Positions 25,183 through 34,258 are shown, counted from the first letter of the stretch. The stretch is 64,000 nucleotides of DNA from Actinomadura opuntiae (GCF_030283205.1 NZ_JASNWF010000025.1:62001-126000), one strand, 5' to 3'. Program-made: numbers and translations. The notes: generated by a model not told the origin, from the sequence alone.

Positions 25183-25530
25183 CAGCCTGAGGGCCTTCGC
25201 GCCGCGCAGGTAGACGTGCTGGACCTCCGAGCGCGGACGGTCCGTCGCGATGTGCGCCATCAGCCGGATCACCCGCGGCAGCGCGTGCGGCACCCCGATC
25301 TCGCTCGCGCACATCAGCGGCACCTCCTGGAAGCCGAGCTTGCGCGCGGCCAGCGCGGGGAACTCCGCGGTCAGGTCCGGCGTCGCCGTGAACAGGACGC
25401 TGATCACGTCGTCGGTCGTCAGCCCGTTGCGGCCCATGACCTCGCTCACCAGCTCGGCCGTCGCCGCCAGGATCTCCTCCCGGTCGTCGGCGTCCACCTG
25501 CGTCGCCCCGCGGACCGCGCGTACCGCCAC
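25168..25530 (-). CDS. aroH: Chorismate mutase, AroH type
   Basis: 120 residues, matching the monofunctional trimeric AroH fold rather than the AroQ helical type: VRAVRGATQVDADDREEILAAT at the start, FTATPDLTAEFPA, VPLMCASEIGVPHALPRVIRLMAH (with catalytic Arg) and HVYLRGAKALR. It converts chorismate to prephenate for TyrA. The C-terminus (DIAQ) lies in the last unit of the 37-bp tandem repeat. Confidence 0.95.
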   Translation of the reverse strand: MAVRAVRGATQVDADDREEILAATAELVSEVMGRNGLTTDDVISVLFTATPDLTAEFPALAARKLGFQEVPLMCASEIGVPHALPRVIRLMAHIATDRPRSEVQHVYLRGAKALRLDIAQ

Positions 25531-25569
25531 CTCGCACCCTCTCCGTGTCGTCGGAACCGGCGGCCCGGG

Positions 25570-26301
25570 CTACAGCCCGACCACCTTGTACAGCTCGCCG
25601 ATCTCCTGGACGGTCAGCGCCCGCATCCCGCCCGGCTTCAGCTGGCCCAGCTTGATCGGGCCGAACTCTATGCGGGCCAGCTGCTGCACCGGGAACCCGA
25701 CCTCCTTCAGCAGCCGCCGCACGATGTGCTTGCGCCCCTCGTGCAGGGTGATCTCCACCAGCACCCGCCGGCCGACCTGGTCGAACACCCGGAACTTGTC
25801 GGCCTTGGCGGGCCCGTCGTCCAGGGTCACCCCGGCGCGCAGCCGCTTGCCGAGGTCGCGCGGGATCGGCCCGTGGATCTCGGCGAGGTAGGTCTTGAAC
25901 ACCCCGTAGCTCGGATGGGTGAGCCGGTGGGCGAGCTCGCCGTCGTTGGTGAGCAGGATCAGCCCCTCGGTGTCGGTGTCGAGCCGGCCGACGTGGAACA
26001 GCCGCTCGGGCACGTCCACGTAGTCCTCCAGGGACTTGCGGCCCCGCTCGTCCGACATCGTGCTGACCACGCCGCGCGGCTTGTTGACCATGTAGTACCG
26101 CATCTCGGCGCGGGTCTCGACCCGCTTGCCGTCCACATGGATGACGGCCCGCTGCGGGTCGACCCGCTCGCCGAACCGGAACACCCGCTTGCCGTCGACG
26201 GTGACGCGGCCCTCGCCGATCAGCTCCTCGCAGTGGCGGCGGCTGCCGATCCCGGCCTCGGCCAGCACCTTCTGCAGCCGCACGCCCTCAGTCTCAGTCA
26301 C
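25570..26301 (-). CDS. rluB: 23S rRNA pseudouridine synthase (RluB family)
   Basis: 243 residues. N-terminal S4 RNA-binding domain (about 6-60, VRLQKVLAEAGIGSRRHCEELI), then the pseudouridine synthase core with catalytic Asp108 in GRLDTDTEGLILLTNDG and VNKPRGVVSTM. Family members modify 23S rRNA around position 2605 (RluB) or 2457 (RluE). It follows scpB with a 4-bp overlap and belongs to the conserved scpA-scpB-rluB cluster. Confidence 0.92.
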   Translation of the reverse strand: MTETEGVRLQKVLAEAGIGSRRHCEELIGEGRVTVDGKRVFRFGERVDPQRAVIHVDGKRVETRAEMRYYMVNKPRGVVSTMSDERGRKSLEDYVDVPERLFHVGRLDTDTEGLILLTNDGELAHRLTHPSYGVFKTYLAEIHGPIPRDLGKRLRAGVTLDDGPAKADKFRVFDQVGRRVLVEITLHEGRKHIVRRLLKEVGFPVQQLARIEFGPIKLGQLKPGGMRALTVQEIGELYKVVGL

Positions 26302-27065
26302 GATTCCTCAACTATGTCTTCTGGCAGGTCGTCGGGGAGGTAGGGGGCCAGCTCCGGCAGCTCGCCGAGGTCGCGCAGCCCCAGCCGCTCCAGGAAGTAC
26401 CCGGTGGTGCGGTACAGGTGCGCGCCGGTCTCCGGTTCCTGGCCGGCGTTCTCGATCAGGCCGCGCAGGGTCAGCGTCCGGATCACGCCGTCGCTGTTGA
26501 CGCCGCGGATCGCCGACACCCGCGCCCGGCTCACCGGCTGCCGGTAGGCGACGACGGCGAGCGTCTCCAGCGCGGCCTGCGTCAGCCGGGCCTGCTGGCC
26601 GTCGGTGACGAACCGCTCCACCACCGGGGCGCACACGTCCCGGGTGTAGAACCGCCAGCCGCCGGCGACCTCCCTGAGGTCGAACCCGCGGCCCTGCTCG
26701 GTGTATTCCGCGGCCAGCTCCCGCAGCGTCGCGGCGATCTCGCCGCGCGGCCGCTCCAGCAGCTGCGCCAGCATGATCTCGGCGACGGGCTCGTCCACCA
26801 CCAGCAGGATCGCCTCGATCGAGGCGCGCAGCCCCGGCAGGCCCTCGCCGTCCTCGGCGGACGCGTCCCCGGGCACGTCCTCCGGCGCGGTCTCGGACCC
26901 GGTCTCCGGCGGGGTCTCGGGCCCGGTCTCCGGCGGGGTCTCGGGCCCGGTCTCGGGCCCGGTCTCGGGCCCGGTCTCGGGCCGGGCCGCGTCCCCGGCC
27001 GCGGGCGCCTCCCCGTCCGGGGCGCCGTGCTCCGGCGTGCCGGGGCCCGGTCCGTCAGTCGTCAT
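26298..27065 (-). CDS. scpB: Segregation and condensation protein B
   Basis: 255 residues. The first about 75 are Pro/Glu/Thr/Gly repeats (ETGPETPP units from a 12-bp-based tandem DNA repeat around 26890-26990). The ScpB winged-helix pair follows (LRASIEAILLVVDEPVAEIMLAQLL through YRQPVSRARVSAIRGVNSDGVIRTL). It forms the kleisin complex with ScpA and SMC for chromosome condensation. It overlaps scpA by 11 bp. Confidence 0.95.
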   Translation of the reverse strand: MTTDGPGPGTPEHGAPDGEAPAAGDAARPETGPETGPETGPETPPETGPETPPETGSETAPEDVPGDASAEDGEGLPGLRASIEAILLVVDEPVAEIMLAQLLERPRGEIAATLRELAAEYTEQGRGFDLREVAGGWRFYTRDVCAPVVERFVTDGQQARLTQAALETLAVVAYRQPVSRARVSAIRGVNSDGVIRTLTLRGLIENAGQEPETGAHLYRTTGYFLERLGLRDLGELPELAPYLPDDLPEDIVEES

Positions 27066-27963
27066 CGTCTGCCTCGTCCTTCCCGTCCTTGCCCGCGGCG
27101 TCCGCGGCCTCGCGCGAGCCCTCGTAGTCGTCGCCGACCGCCACGTCGCCCTCGTCGGTGCCGGTCCAGGCGACGTGCAGCTCGCCGAGCGGCTCCAGCT
27201 GCTCGAACGCGACGGCCCGCTCCCGGTACAGCTCCAGCAGCGCCAGGAACCGCGCGACGACCTCGTAGGTCCCGGCGGCGTCGGAGGCCAGGACCCGGAA
27301 GGTGGTCCTGCGGAGCCGCCGCAGCCTCTCGACGACGATCTCCGCCTGCTCCTTGACGCTCGCCTTCGGCTGGTACATGTGCTCGACCGACACCGACGGC
27401 GGCGCCTTGGGGGCGAGCGCCCTGGCCGCGAGCCGGGCGAACTCCTCGGGGCCGAGGCCGAGCAGCACCTCAGGCAGCAGGTTGGCGAACTTCGGCTCCA
27501 TCGGCACCACGCGCGGGAACCGCCGGCCCGCCTCGGCCATCCGGCCGGCGAGCACCTGGGCGACCTCCTTGTAGGCGCGGTACTGCAGCAGCCGGGCGAA
27601 CAGCAGGTCGCGGGCCTCCAGCAGGGCCAGGTCCTCCTCGTCGTCGACCTCGCCGGACGGCAGCAGCCGCGCCGCCTTCAGGTCCAGCAGGGTCGCGGCG
27701 ACGAGCAGGAAGTGGCTGGCCTGGTCGAGGTCCCAGTCCTTGCCGTGGGAGCGGATGTGGGCGATGAAGTCGTCGGTGACCTTGTGCAGGGACACCTCGG
27801 TGATGTCCAGCTTGTGCTTGGAGATCAGCCCGAGCAGCAGGTCGAAGGGGCCCTCGAAGTTGTCCAGATGGACGCGGAAGCCCTGCTCCTCGCCGTCGGC
27901 CCGCTCCGGGCCCCCCTCCGGCTCTGCTCCCCGCCCGGGCGCCGTCTCGTCCACGTCGCTCAC
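27055..27963 (-). CDS. scpA: Segregation and condensation protein A (kleisin)
   Basis: About 302 residues. The conserved N-terminus FRVHLDNFEGPFDLLLGLISKHKLDITEVSL and C-terminal winged helix (EVVARFLALLELYRERAVAFEQLEPLGELHVAW) identify the ScpA kleisin that bridges SMC heads. The start is uncertain: I use the GTG of VSDVDETAPG; in-frame ATGs at 28005 and 28020 would add 14-19 residues without a better RBS. First gene of the scpA-scpB-rluB run. Confidence 0.92.
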   Translation of the reverse strand: MSDVDETAPGRGAEPEGGPERADGEEQGFRVHLDNFEGPFDLLLGLISKHKLDITEVSLHKVTDDFIAHIRSHGKDWDLDQASHFLLVAATLLDLKAARLLPSGEVDDEEDLALLEARDLLFARLLQYRAYKEVAQVLAGRMAEAGRRFPRVVPMEPKFANLLPEVLLGLGPEEFARLAARALAPKAPPSVSVEHMYQPKASVKEQAEIVVERLRRLRRTTFRVLASDAAGTYEVVARFLALLELYRERAVAFEQLEPLGELHVAWTGTDEGDVAVGDDYEGSREAADAAGKDGKDEADDDD

Positions 27964-28074
27964 GGTAGCGGAGGACGCCGCCCGCCCGGTGCTCCCCGGC
28001 CACATGCTCACCGGCCCCATCGTCGCATGCCCGGCGGGGTGCGGGCGCCCGGACGGGGCGGCGGGCGCCGGCCG

Positions 28075-28857
28075 TCAGGAGGGGCGGCGGCCGGCGATCC
28101 GGGCGATCAGGTCCTCGGCCTCGGTGCGGGTGAAGCGGCCGGAGATCTGCACCGAGCCGCCGGTGATGGGCCCGCCGTTGACCGATGGCGCGGACAGCAC
28201 CCGCCCGCCGACGACCATCGCGATCTGGTTGGCCGGCGATCCGGGCCGCTCCCGCGCCGCCCGTCCGGTCAGGTCCGCGAAGGCGCGGGCGTCCGCCGGG
28301 GTCAGTTCGATCTCGATCGCCCACGTCGTGGACCCGCCGGCCGGCGGCGCGGCCTTCATGTGCCGGACGCCGCGGACGGTCATGCCGCCCCCGGCGAGCC
28401 GGTAGCAGGACGTCCCGGACGCCTCGGGCAGCGTCCCGGCCGCGCACGGCGCCTGGGAGACCTCCGCGACCTGCTGGAGGATCATCGGCTGCCGCAGCGT
28501 CGTCGGCCCGCCGTCGTACCCGTCGCCGTCGCCGCCGCGCGTCGCCAGGTAGGTCACCGCGCCGGCGATCAGGAGGACGGCGACGAGGGCCGCCGCGCCG
28601 GCGAGGATCAGCGGCGTGCGGCTGGAGCGGCCACCGGGCGGCCCGAACTGCCCGGACGGCCCGGACGGCCCGGCTCCCGGCAGCGGGTAGGTCGGCGCCT
28701 GGCCGGGCGCCTGGCCGGGCGCCTGGCCGGGCTGCGGGGCGTACGGAGGAGACGGCGTGCCCTCCGCTGAGGGCGGGGGGGCGTAGATGGGCGGCGGCGG
28801 CCGGAACGGCTCGGGCGGCGCCGGCGGCTCGGGCGGGTCGTCGGTGGGCTGGCCCAT
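28075..28857 (-). CDS. SecD P1-head-like protein with Pro-rich N-terminus
   Basis: 260 residues. Pro/Ala/Gly-rich cytoplasmic region (1-80, with APGQ repeats), one transmembrane helix (about 82-104), then an extracytoplasmic domain resembling the SecD P1 head: IEIELTPADARAFADLTGRA, NQIAMVVGGRVLSAPSVNGGPITGGSVQISG and FTRTEAEDLIARI. These match the GxxVISAPSV...ITGG...ISG pattern of SecD. The Sec translocase membrane core is absent, so this is not SecD itself. It also has two Cys (APC, TSC) before the domain. It lies between scpA and parA. Role unknown; protein export or envelope quality control is possible. Confidence 0.75.
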   Translation of the reverse strand: MGQPTDDPPEPPAPPEPFRPPPPIYAPPPSAEGTPSPPYAPQPGQAPGQAPGQAPTYPLPGAGPSGPSGQFGPPGGRSSRTPLILAGAAALVAVLLIAGAVTYLATRGGDGDGYDGGPTTLRQPMILQQVAEVSQAPCAAGTLPEASGTSCYRLAGGGMTVRGVRHMKAAPPAGGSTTWAIEIELTPADARAFADLTGRAARERPGSPANQIAMVVGGRVLSAPSVNGGPITGGSVQISGRFTRTEAEDLIARIAGRRPS

Positions 28858-28915
28858 GCGAATCCCTCGGTACGGGGGCGGGGGTCGGGGACGGGGGCTC
28901 GGGTGGGATGCGGGG

Positions 28916-29383
28916 TCAGGAGGTGCCGCGCAGGCGGCGGACGAGGGTGCTGTACTCGCCGCGGGCGTCGAAGTCGCCGATCATCGCCGCGACGGCCTCG
29001 CGGACGAGCCGGCCCCGGTCGACCGGCAGCGCGTGGTCGGCGCGCAGCCGCAGGCGCAGCTGCTCCAGCGCGAGCAGCTCGTCGGAGGAGATGTAAACGG
29101 TGATCTTGGAGTCGTGGCGCTGCCGGCCGGTGGGGCGGTGCGTCCCGCCGGGCACCGCCGCGAGGGACGGGCCGGTGCCCGGCACCGCCCGTTCGGCCCC
29201 GGCGTGCTCCTCGACGGTGTGCCCGGTGACGGCATGCCCGACGGCGGCGTGCTGCTGGACGGCGTGCTCCGGCAGTGCGCGTCCCGGCCCGGGCGGGCCG
29301 CCGGACGGGCCGGGGCCGGGCGGCGGCGCGGTGGGCCGGAAGATCTCATCGACACCGGGCAGCCTTACCCGACGTGAGCCCAC
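28916..29383 (-). CDS. Ribbon-helix-helix protein next to ParA
   Basis: 155 residues. A disordered Pro/Gly/His N-terminal region (1-85) precedes a ribbon-helix-helix-like segment at about 90-135 (KITVYISSDELLALEQLRLRLR, then GRLVREAVAAMIGDF). Its start overlaps the parA stop by 19 bp, so it is probably the DNA-binding partner of this ParA-like ATPase, in place of a canonical ParB. The partner role is inference from coupling and fold. Confidence 0.75.
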   Translation of the reverse strand: MGSRRVRLPGVDEIFRPTAPPPGPGPSGGPPGPGRALPEHAVQQHAAVGHAVTGHTVEEHAGAERAVPGTGPSLAAVPGGTHRPTGRQRHDSKITVYISSDELLALEQLRLRLRADHALPVDRGRLVREAVAAMIGDFDARGEYSTLVRRLRGTS

Positions 29384-30276
29384 CTTCCGAGCACCTCCCG
29401 CGCCAGACCCCGGTATGCGTTCGCGCCCATCGAGTTCGGGTCGAAGTACGTGATCGGCTCCCCGGCGACGGTCGCGTCAGGAAACCGTACCGTGCGGTTG
29501 ATGACCGTGTGGAACACCTTGTCGCCGAAGGCCTCGACGATCCGGCCGAGGACCTCGCGGGTGTGCAGGGTCCGCGAGTCGTACATGGTGCCGAGCACGC
29601 CGTCGATGGCGAGGCCCGGGTTGATCCGGCCCTGCACCTTCTCGATGGTCTCCATCAGCAGCGCGACGCCGCGCATCGCGAAGTACTCGCACTCCAGCGG
29701 GATCAGCACGCCCTCGCTGGCGGCCAGCGCGTTCACGGTGAGCAGGCCGAGCGACGGCTGGCAGTCGATCAGGATGTAGTCGTAGTGCGGGATGGCCGAC
29801 TTCAGCGCGCCCTGCAGGATGTACTCGCGGCCGACCTCGTGCACGAGCTGGACCTCGGCGCCGGACAGGTCGATGTTGCTCGGCAGCAGGTCCATCCCGT
29901 CGACGCCGGTCTCCAGGACGATGTCCTCCCACTCGGTGTCGCGCTCGAGCAGCAGGTTGTGGATCGTCATGTCGAGCTGGCGCGGGTCGCCCTTGCCGAG
30001 GCCGACCGACAGGGCGCCCTGCGGGTCGAAGTCGACGAGCAGCACCCGGCGGCCGTACTCGGCGAGCGCGGCGCCCAGGTTGATCGTCGTGGTGGTCTTG
30101 CCGACGCCGCCCTTCTGGTTGCAGATGGCGACGATGCGGGCCGGCCCGTGCTCGGCCAGCGGTTCCGGCTCCGGAAAGACGGGCACGGGTCGCTGAGTCG
30201 GGCCGAGGGCCCGACTCGGATCGGTCTCTATGGTGGCGGAGGAGAGAACCCCCTCCGCACCTTTCGTGCTGCTCAC
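29365..30276 (-). CDS. ParA-family ATPase
   Basis: 303 residues. Deviant Walker A KGGVGKTT at 55-62, Walker A' VDFDPQGALSVGLG, Walker B YILIDCQPSLGLLTVNAL, and a C-terminal DNA-binding surface. This is the ParA paralogue found beside scpA in actinobacteria, not the oriC-proximal parA (no parB, gidB or rnpA nearby). It likely positions DNA or a protein cargo together with the coupled RHH protein. Confidence 0.92.
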   Translation of the reverse strand: MSSTKGAEGVLSSATIETDPSRALGPTQRPVPVFPEPEPLAEHGPARIVAICNQKGGVGKTTTTINLGAALAEYGRRVLLVDFDPQGALSVGLGKGDPRQLDMTIHNLLLERDTEWEDIVLETGVDGMDLLPSNIDLSGAEVQLVHEVGREYILQGALKSAIPHYDYILIDCQPSLGLLTVNALAASEGVLIPLECEYFAMRGVALLMETIEKVQGRINPGLAIDGVLGTMYDSRTLHTREVLGRIVEAFGDKVFHTVINRTVRFPDATVAGEPITYFDPNSMGANAYRGLAREVLGRWAHVG

Positions 30277-30393
30277 CAGATCCCTCCCCGGCGGCCGGGA
30301 ATGCCGTCCAGAACGGGGACTCTAGGTGCCACGTCCCCGCGTCTCAAGCCGACGCGCGCCGAGTGTCGGGATTTGTCGCGGCACCGCGGCCGT

Positions 30394-30418
30394 GCGTCCC
30401 CGCCCGGCGGGCGGACGC
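30394..30418 (-). terminator. Possible terminator after xerD
   Basis: GCGTCC...GGACGC arms with an inner GCCC/GGGC pair and a 2-nt bulge, just past the xerD stop on the minus strand. Moderate strength. Confidence 0.45.
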
Positions 30419-30422
30419 GCGC

Positions 30423-31559
30423 TCAGCTGCGGGCGCGCGGATGCGAGGTGGCGTACACCTCGCGCAGAAGCTGGACCGTCACCAGAGTGTAGACCTGCGT
30501 GGTCGTCACCGAGGCGTGTCCGAGCAACTCCTGCACGACGCGCACGTCGGCGCCGCCGTCCAGCAGGTGGGTGGCGAACGAGTGCCGCAGGGTGTGCGGC
30601 GACACCTGCGTCAGCCGGGCCCGGTCGGCGGCGGCGCGCAGCACCATCCAGGCGCCCTGCCGCGACAGCCGGCCGCCGCGGGCGTTGAGGAACAGCGCCG
30701 GGCCGCCGCGTCCCGCGCCGGCGAGCTCCGGGCGGGCCCGGACCAGGTAGGCGTCGACGGCCCGCGCCGCGTAGTCGCCGATTGGCACGACCCGGGCCTT
30801 GCCGCCCTTGCCGGCGACCCGCGCGAACCCCTCGGCGAGGTCGAGGTCGTCGACGTCCAGGCCGACGGCCTCGGAGATCCGCGCACCCGACCCGTACAGC
30901 AGCTCCAGCAGCGCGCGGTCGCGCAGCCCGCGGGCGGTGCCGGCGTCGCCGTCGGACGGTCCGGCGGCGGCCGCGAGCAGCCGCTCCACCTCCTCCAGCG
31001 TGATGGCCTTGGGCAGCCGCCGCGGCGGGGTGGGCGGCTTGACGTCGTGCGCCGGGTCGCCGGACGCCATGCCCTCGCGCAGCGCGAACCGGTGCAGCCC
31101 GCGGACGGCGACGAGCGCGCGGGCGGCCGAGCCCGCCGACAGCGGCGGGTGCTCCTCGTCGCCCTCGCGCAGCCCGATCAGGTACGCGCGGACGTCGTCC
31201 TCGGTGATGTCGGCGATGGAGGTGCGGCCCCGGCCGTCCTGGACCCGGACGTAGCGGTGCAGGTCGCGGCGGTAGGAGGACAGGGTGTTGGCGGCGAGGC
31301 CGCGTTCGACGGCCAGGTGGCCCAGGTAGGTGCGCACCGACGATTCGAGCGCGGAGCCGGTGCCCGGGTCGCGGCCGACGTGCCGGGCGGCGTCCGGGGC
31401 GGTGCCACGGGCGGCGTCCTGGGCGGGGGGCCGCGCGGCGGACCGGCGGGTCGTGCTCGGGGACAGTTGCGGCACCTCTTCCGGCGGTCCGTGCGGGGTC
31501 GGTCGGCCCGGGCGGCCCGGTCGGGGCGGGCTCGAGGCGGGTCGCGACGTGCCCATCAT
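30423..31559 (-). CDS. xerD: Site-specific tyrosine recombinase XerD
   Basis: 378 residues. N-terminal SAM-like core-binding domain (LESSVRTYLGHLAVERGLAANTLSSYRRDL), then the catalytic domain with Arg227, Lys in GKGGKARVVP, His322-X2-Arg325 (HTLRHSFATHLL), His348 (LGHAS) and nucleophile Tyr357. It resolves chromosome dimers at dif with XerC. The N-terminus is about 65 residues longer than usual and low-complexity, but GGGAGG in front of the ATG supports this start. Neighbour parA/scp genes fit a chromosome-segregation locus. Confidence 0.92.
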   Translation of the reverse strand: MMGTSRPASSPPRPGRPGRPTPHGPPEEVPQLSPSTTRRSAARPPAQDAARGTAPDAARHVGRDPGTGSALESSVRTYLGHLAVERGLAANTLSSYRRDLHRYVRVQDGRGRTSIADITEDDVRAYLIGLREGDEEHPPLSAGSAARALVAVRGLHRFALREGMASGDPAHDVKPPTPPRRLPKAITLEEVERLLAAAAGPSDGDAGTARGLRDRALLELLYGSGARISEAVGLDVDDLDLAEGFARVAGKGGKARVVPIGDYAARAVDAYLVRARPELAGAGRGGPALFLNARGGRLSRQGAWMVLRAAADRARLTQVSPHTLRHSFATHLLDGGADVRVVQELLGHASVTTTQVYTLVTVQLLREVYATSHPRARS

Positions 31560-31660
31560 GCCCCCTCCCGCCGCGCAGCGCAGGCCTCATCGGCGCGGCC
31601 GTGTCGCATGTCGCGCCGGCACCGCCCCGGCACCGCCCCGGCCGAGCGGTGCCGTGCCCG

Positions 31661-31712
31661 GACGCGGGAACGCCCCGCCGCCCCGTACCGGGCGGCGGGG
31701 CGTTCCCGCGTC
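31661..31712 (-). terminator. Strong terminator hairpin between NUDIX gene and xerD
   Basis: Perfect 23-bp stem (31661-31683 with 31690-31712) around the 6-nt loop CGTACC, 32 bp past the NUDIX stop. It separates the pyrG-NUDIX unit from xerD. Confidence 0.9.
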
Positions 31713-31743
31713 GCTTGCGCGCTCGGGCGCGGCAGGAGGGCCG

Positions 31744-32424
31744 TCAGCCCTCGGGGGCGTCCACGGGGCGCAGGTCGCGGTAGCCGCCGGCGCGCGCCGC
31801 GTGCACCGCGAGGATCCCCACGCAGGCGATCATGTTGTGCACGTCGCCGGCGAGGACCTTGCGGACGGCCTCGTCCAGCGGCACCCACACGACCGGCATG
31901 TCGGCCTCCTCGTGCACCCGCTCGAAGTCGATCTCGTCGGCGGGCACCTCGGTCAGGTCGCGGGCGAGGAAGATCCGGGTGCGCTCGTTCGACATCCCCG
32001 ACGAGGGGAACACGTCGGCGAGGGTGTCCCAGCGCGCGGCGCGGTACCCGGCCTCCTCCAGCAGCTCCCGCTCGGCGAGCACGTGCAGCGGCTCGCCCGC
32101 GACGTCGCGCAGCCCGGCGGGCGTCTCCCACAGCAGCCGCCCGACCGGGTGCCGGTACTGGCGCAGCAGCAGCACGCGGTCGCGGTCGTCGAGGGCGAGG
32201 ATGCCGACCGAGCCGAGGTGCTCGATGACGTCGCGGCCGACGACCTCGGTGCCGCCGCCGGGCCCGCTCGGCATCTCGACCCGGTCGCGGCGGACCTTGA
32301 ACACCGGCCCCTCGAACGCGGTCGACTCCTCGACGACGCTCCAGCGCTCCGGCCGGTCGCGGACGTCGTCCGGGCCGAGCTCGGGACCGGGCCGCGCCGG
32401 GTCGATCCCCGGGCCGGCGCTCAC
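31744..32424 (-). CDS. NUDIX hydrolase, ADP-ribose pyrophosphatase type
   Basis: 226 residues. NUDIX box in PAGLRDVAGEPLHVLAEREL followed by LEEAGY: the RELLEEAG core is intact, and the box has one extra residue between the Gly and first Glu compared with the consensus. VLLLRQYRHPVGRLLWETPAG is typical of ADP-ribose pyrophosphatases (ADP-ribose to AMP plus ribose 5-phosphate). GTG start overlapping the pyrG stop (GTGA), the usual actinobacterial pyrG-nudix pairing. Confidence 0.92.
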   Translation of the reverse strand: MSAGPGIDPARPGPELGPDDVRDRPERWSVVEESTAFEGPVFKVRRDRVEMPSGPGGGTEVVGRDVIEHLGSVGILALDDRDRVLLLRQYRHPVGRLLWETPAGLRDVAGEPLHVLAERELLEEAGYRAARWDTLADVFPSSGMSNERTRIFLARDLTEVPADEIDFERVHEEADMPVVWVPLDEAVRKVLAGDVHNMIACVGILAVHAARAGGYRDLRPVDAPEG

Positions 32425-34103
32425 GAGGCGTCCGCCGCGTCCGCCGCGCGGGTGCCGGCGTAGTCGATCGCCGCGGCGACCAGGCCGGTGAACAGCGGGT
32501 GCGGGCGGGTCGGCCGGGACCGGAACTCCGGGTGCGCCTGCGTGCCGACGAAGAACGGGTGGTTCTCGCGGGGAAGCTCGACGTACTCGACGAGCCGGCC
32601 GTCCGGCGACAGCCCGGAGAAGCGCAGCCCCGCCTCCTCCAGCCGGCCGCGGTAGGCGTTGTTGACCTCGTAGCGGTGCCGGTGCCGCTCGGAGACCTTC
32701 GCCTCCCCGTACAGCTCCCGGACCACCGACCCCTCGGCGAGGTCGGCCGGGTAGAGCCCGAGCCGCATGGTGCCGCCCATGTCCCGCTCGCCGGCGACCA
32801 CGTCGAGCTGGTCGGCCATGGTGGCGACCACCGGGTGGGCGGTGGTGGCGTCGAACTCGGCGCTGCCGGCCCCGGCGAGCCCGCCGAGGTTGCGCGCCGC
32901 CTCGATCACCATGCACTGCAGGCCCAGGCAGATGCCGAGCAGCGGGACGCGCCTCTCCCGCGCGTGCCGGACCGCGCCGAGCTTGCCCTCGATGCCGCGC
33001 ACGCCGAACCCGCCGGGGATCAGCACGCCGTCCACGCCGTCGAGCTCCCGCTCGGCGCCCTCGGGCGTCTCGCAGTCGTCGCTCTTCACCCAGCGGATGT
33101 GCACCTTGGCGTCGTTGCCGAACCCGCCGTGCCGCAGCGCCTCGGTGACCGACAGGTAGGCGTCGGGCAGGTCGATGTACTTGCCGACCAGCGCGATCGT
33201 GACCTCGCGGGCGGGCTTGTGGACGCGGCGCAGCAGCCGGTCCCAGGCGCCCCAGTCCACGTCCCGGAACGGCAGCCCGAGCCGGCGCACCACGTAGGCG
33301 TCCAGGCCCTCGGCGTGCAGCACCTTCGGGATGTCGTAGATGGACGCGGCGTCGACCGCGGACACCACGGCCTCGCGGTCCACGTCGCACATCAGGCTGA
33401 TCTTGTGCTTGAGCCCGTCGGTGATCGGCCGGTCCGACCGGCACACGATCGCGTCGGGCTGGATGCCGATCGAGCGCAGCGCGGCGACCGAGTGCTGCGT
33501 CGGCTTGGTCTTCAGCTCGCCGGACGGGCCGATGTAGGGCAGCAGCGACACGTGCAGGAAGAAGCAGTTGTCGCGGCCGATCTCGTGCCGGATCTGCCGC
33601 ACGGACTCCAGGAACGGCAGCGACTCGATGTCGCCGACGGTCCCGCCGACCTCGGTGATGACGACGTCCACCTCGGTGTCGTCCGCCATCCCGCGGATGC
33701 GGTCCTTGATCTCATTGGTGATGTGCGGGATCACCTGAACGGTGTCACCGAGGTACTCCCCGCGCCGCTCCTTGGCGATCACGTTGGAGTACACCTGGCC
33801 CGTGGTGACGTTCGCGGACCCGTGCAACTCGGTGTCCAGGAACCGCTCGTAGTGGCCGATGTCCAGGTCCGTCTCGGCGCCGTCGTCGGTGACGAACACC
33901 TCGCCGTGCTGGAACGGGTTCATCGTGCCGGGGTCGACGTTGAGGTAGGGGTCGAGCTTCTGCATGGTGACCCGCAGCCCGCGCAGGGTGAGAAGCCGGC
34001 CCAGGCTGGACGCCGTCAGTCCCTTGCCGAGGCTGGAGGCGACACCGCCGGTGACGAAGAGGTGCTTGGTAGGACGTGATCTACCAGTGGCTGCCGAAGG
34101 CAA
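32421..34103 (-). CDS. pyrG: CTP synthase
   Basis: 560 residues. N-terminal synthetase domain with FVTGGVASSLGKGLTASSLGRLL, DPYLNVDPGTMNPFQHGEVFV and TEVGGTVGDIESLPFLE. C-terminal class I glutamine amidotransferase with nucleophile Cys in GICLGLQCMV and His/Glu in TQAHPEFRSRP. It aminates UTP to CTP with glutamine and ATP. The start is a TTG, with GGGAG at good spacing; no ATG or GTG exists before the conserved HLFVTGG. Confidence 0.97.
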   Translation of the reverse strand: MPSAATGRSRPTKHLFVTGGVASSLGKGLTASSLGRLLTLRGLRVTMQKLDPYLNVDPGTMNPFQHGEVFVTDDGAETDLDIGHYERFLDTELHGSANVTTGQVYSNVIAKERRGEYLGDTVQVIPHITNEIKDRIRGMADDTEVDVVITEVGGTVGDIESLPFLESVRQIRHEIGRDNCFFLHVSLLPYIGPSGELKTKPTQHSVAALRSIGIQPDAIVCRSDRPITDGLKHKISLMCDVDREAVVSAVDAASIYDIPKVLHAEGLDAYVVRRLGLPFRDVDWGAWDRLLRRVHKPAREVTIALVGKYIDLPDAYLSVTEALRHGGFGNDAKVHIRWVKSDDCETPEGAERELDGVDGVLIPGGFGVRGIEGKLGAVRHARERRVPLLGICLGLQCMVIEAARNLGGLAGAGSAEFDATTAHPVVATMADQLDVVAGERDMGGTMRLGLYPADLAEGSVVRELYGEAKVSERHRHRYEVNNAYRGRLEEAGLRFSGLSPDGRLVEYVELPRENHPFFVGTQAHPEFRSRPTRPHPLFTGLVAAAIDYAGTRAADAADAS

Positions 34104-34258
34104 GAAGGCGCTCCCGTGGTCGTTGCGAGGCGGCGTTCACCGAAGGGCTCGGTACCGCACTGTCCACGGGCCACCAGGATAACAGGCACGTCCACGTACA
34201 CCGTCCAGCCGGTGCCCCGCCCCCGCTGGTCAGAGGGTGTGGAGAGGACGGATCGCGC

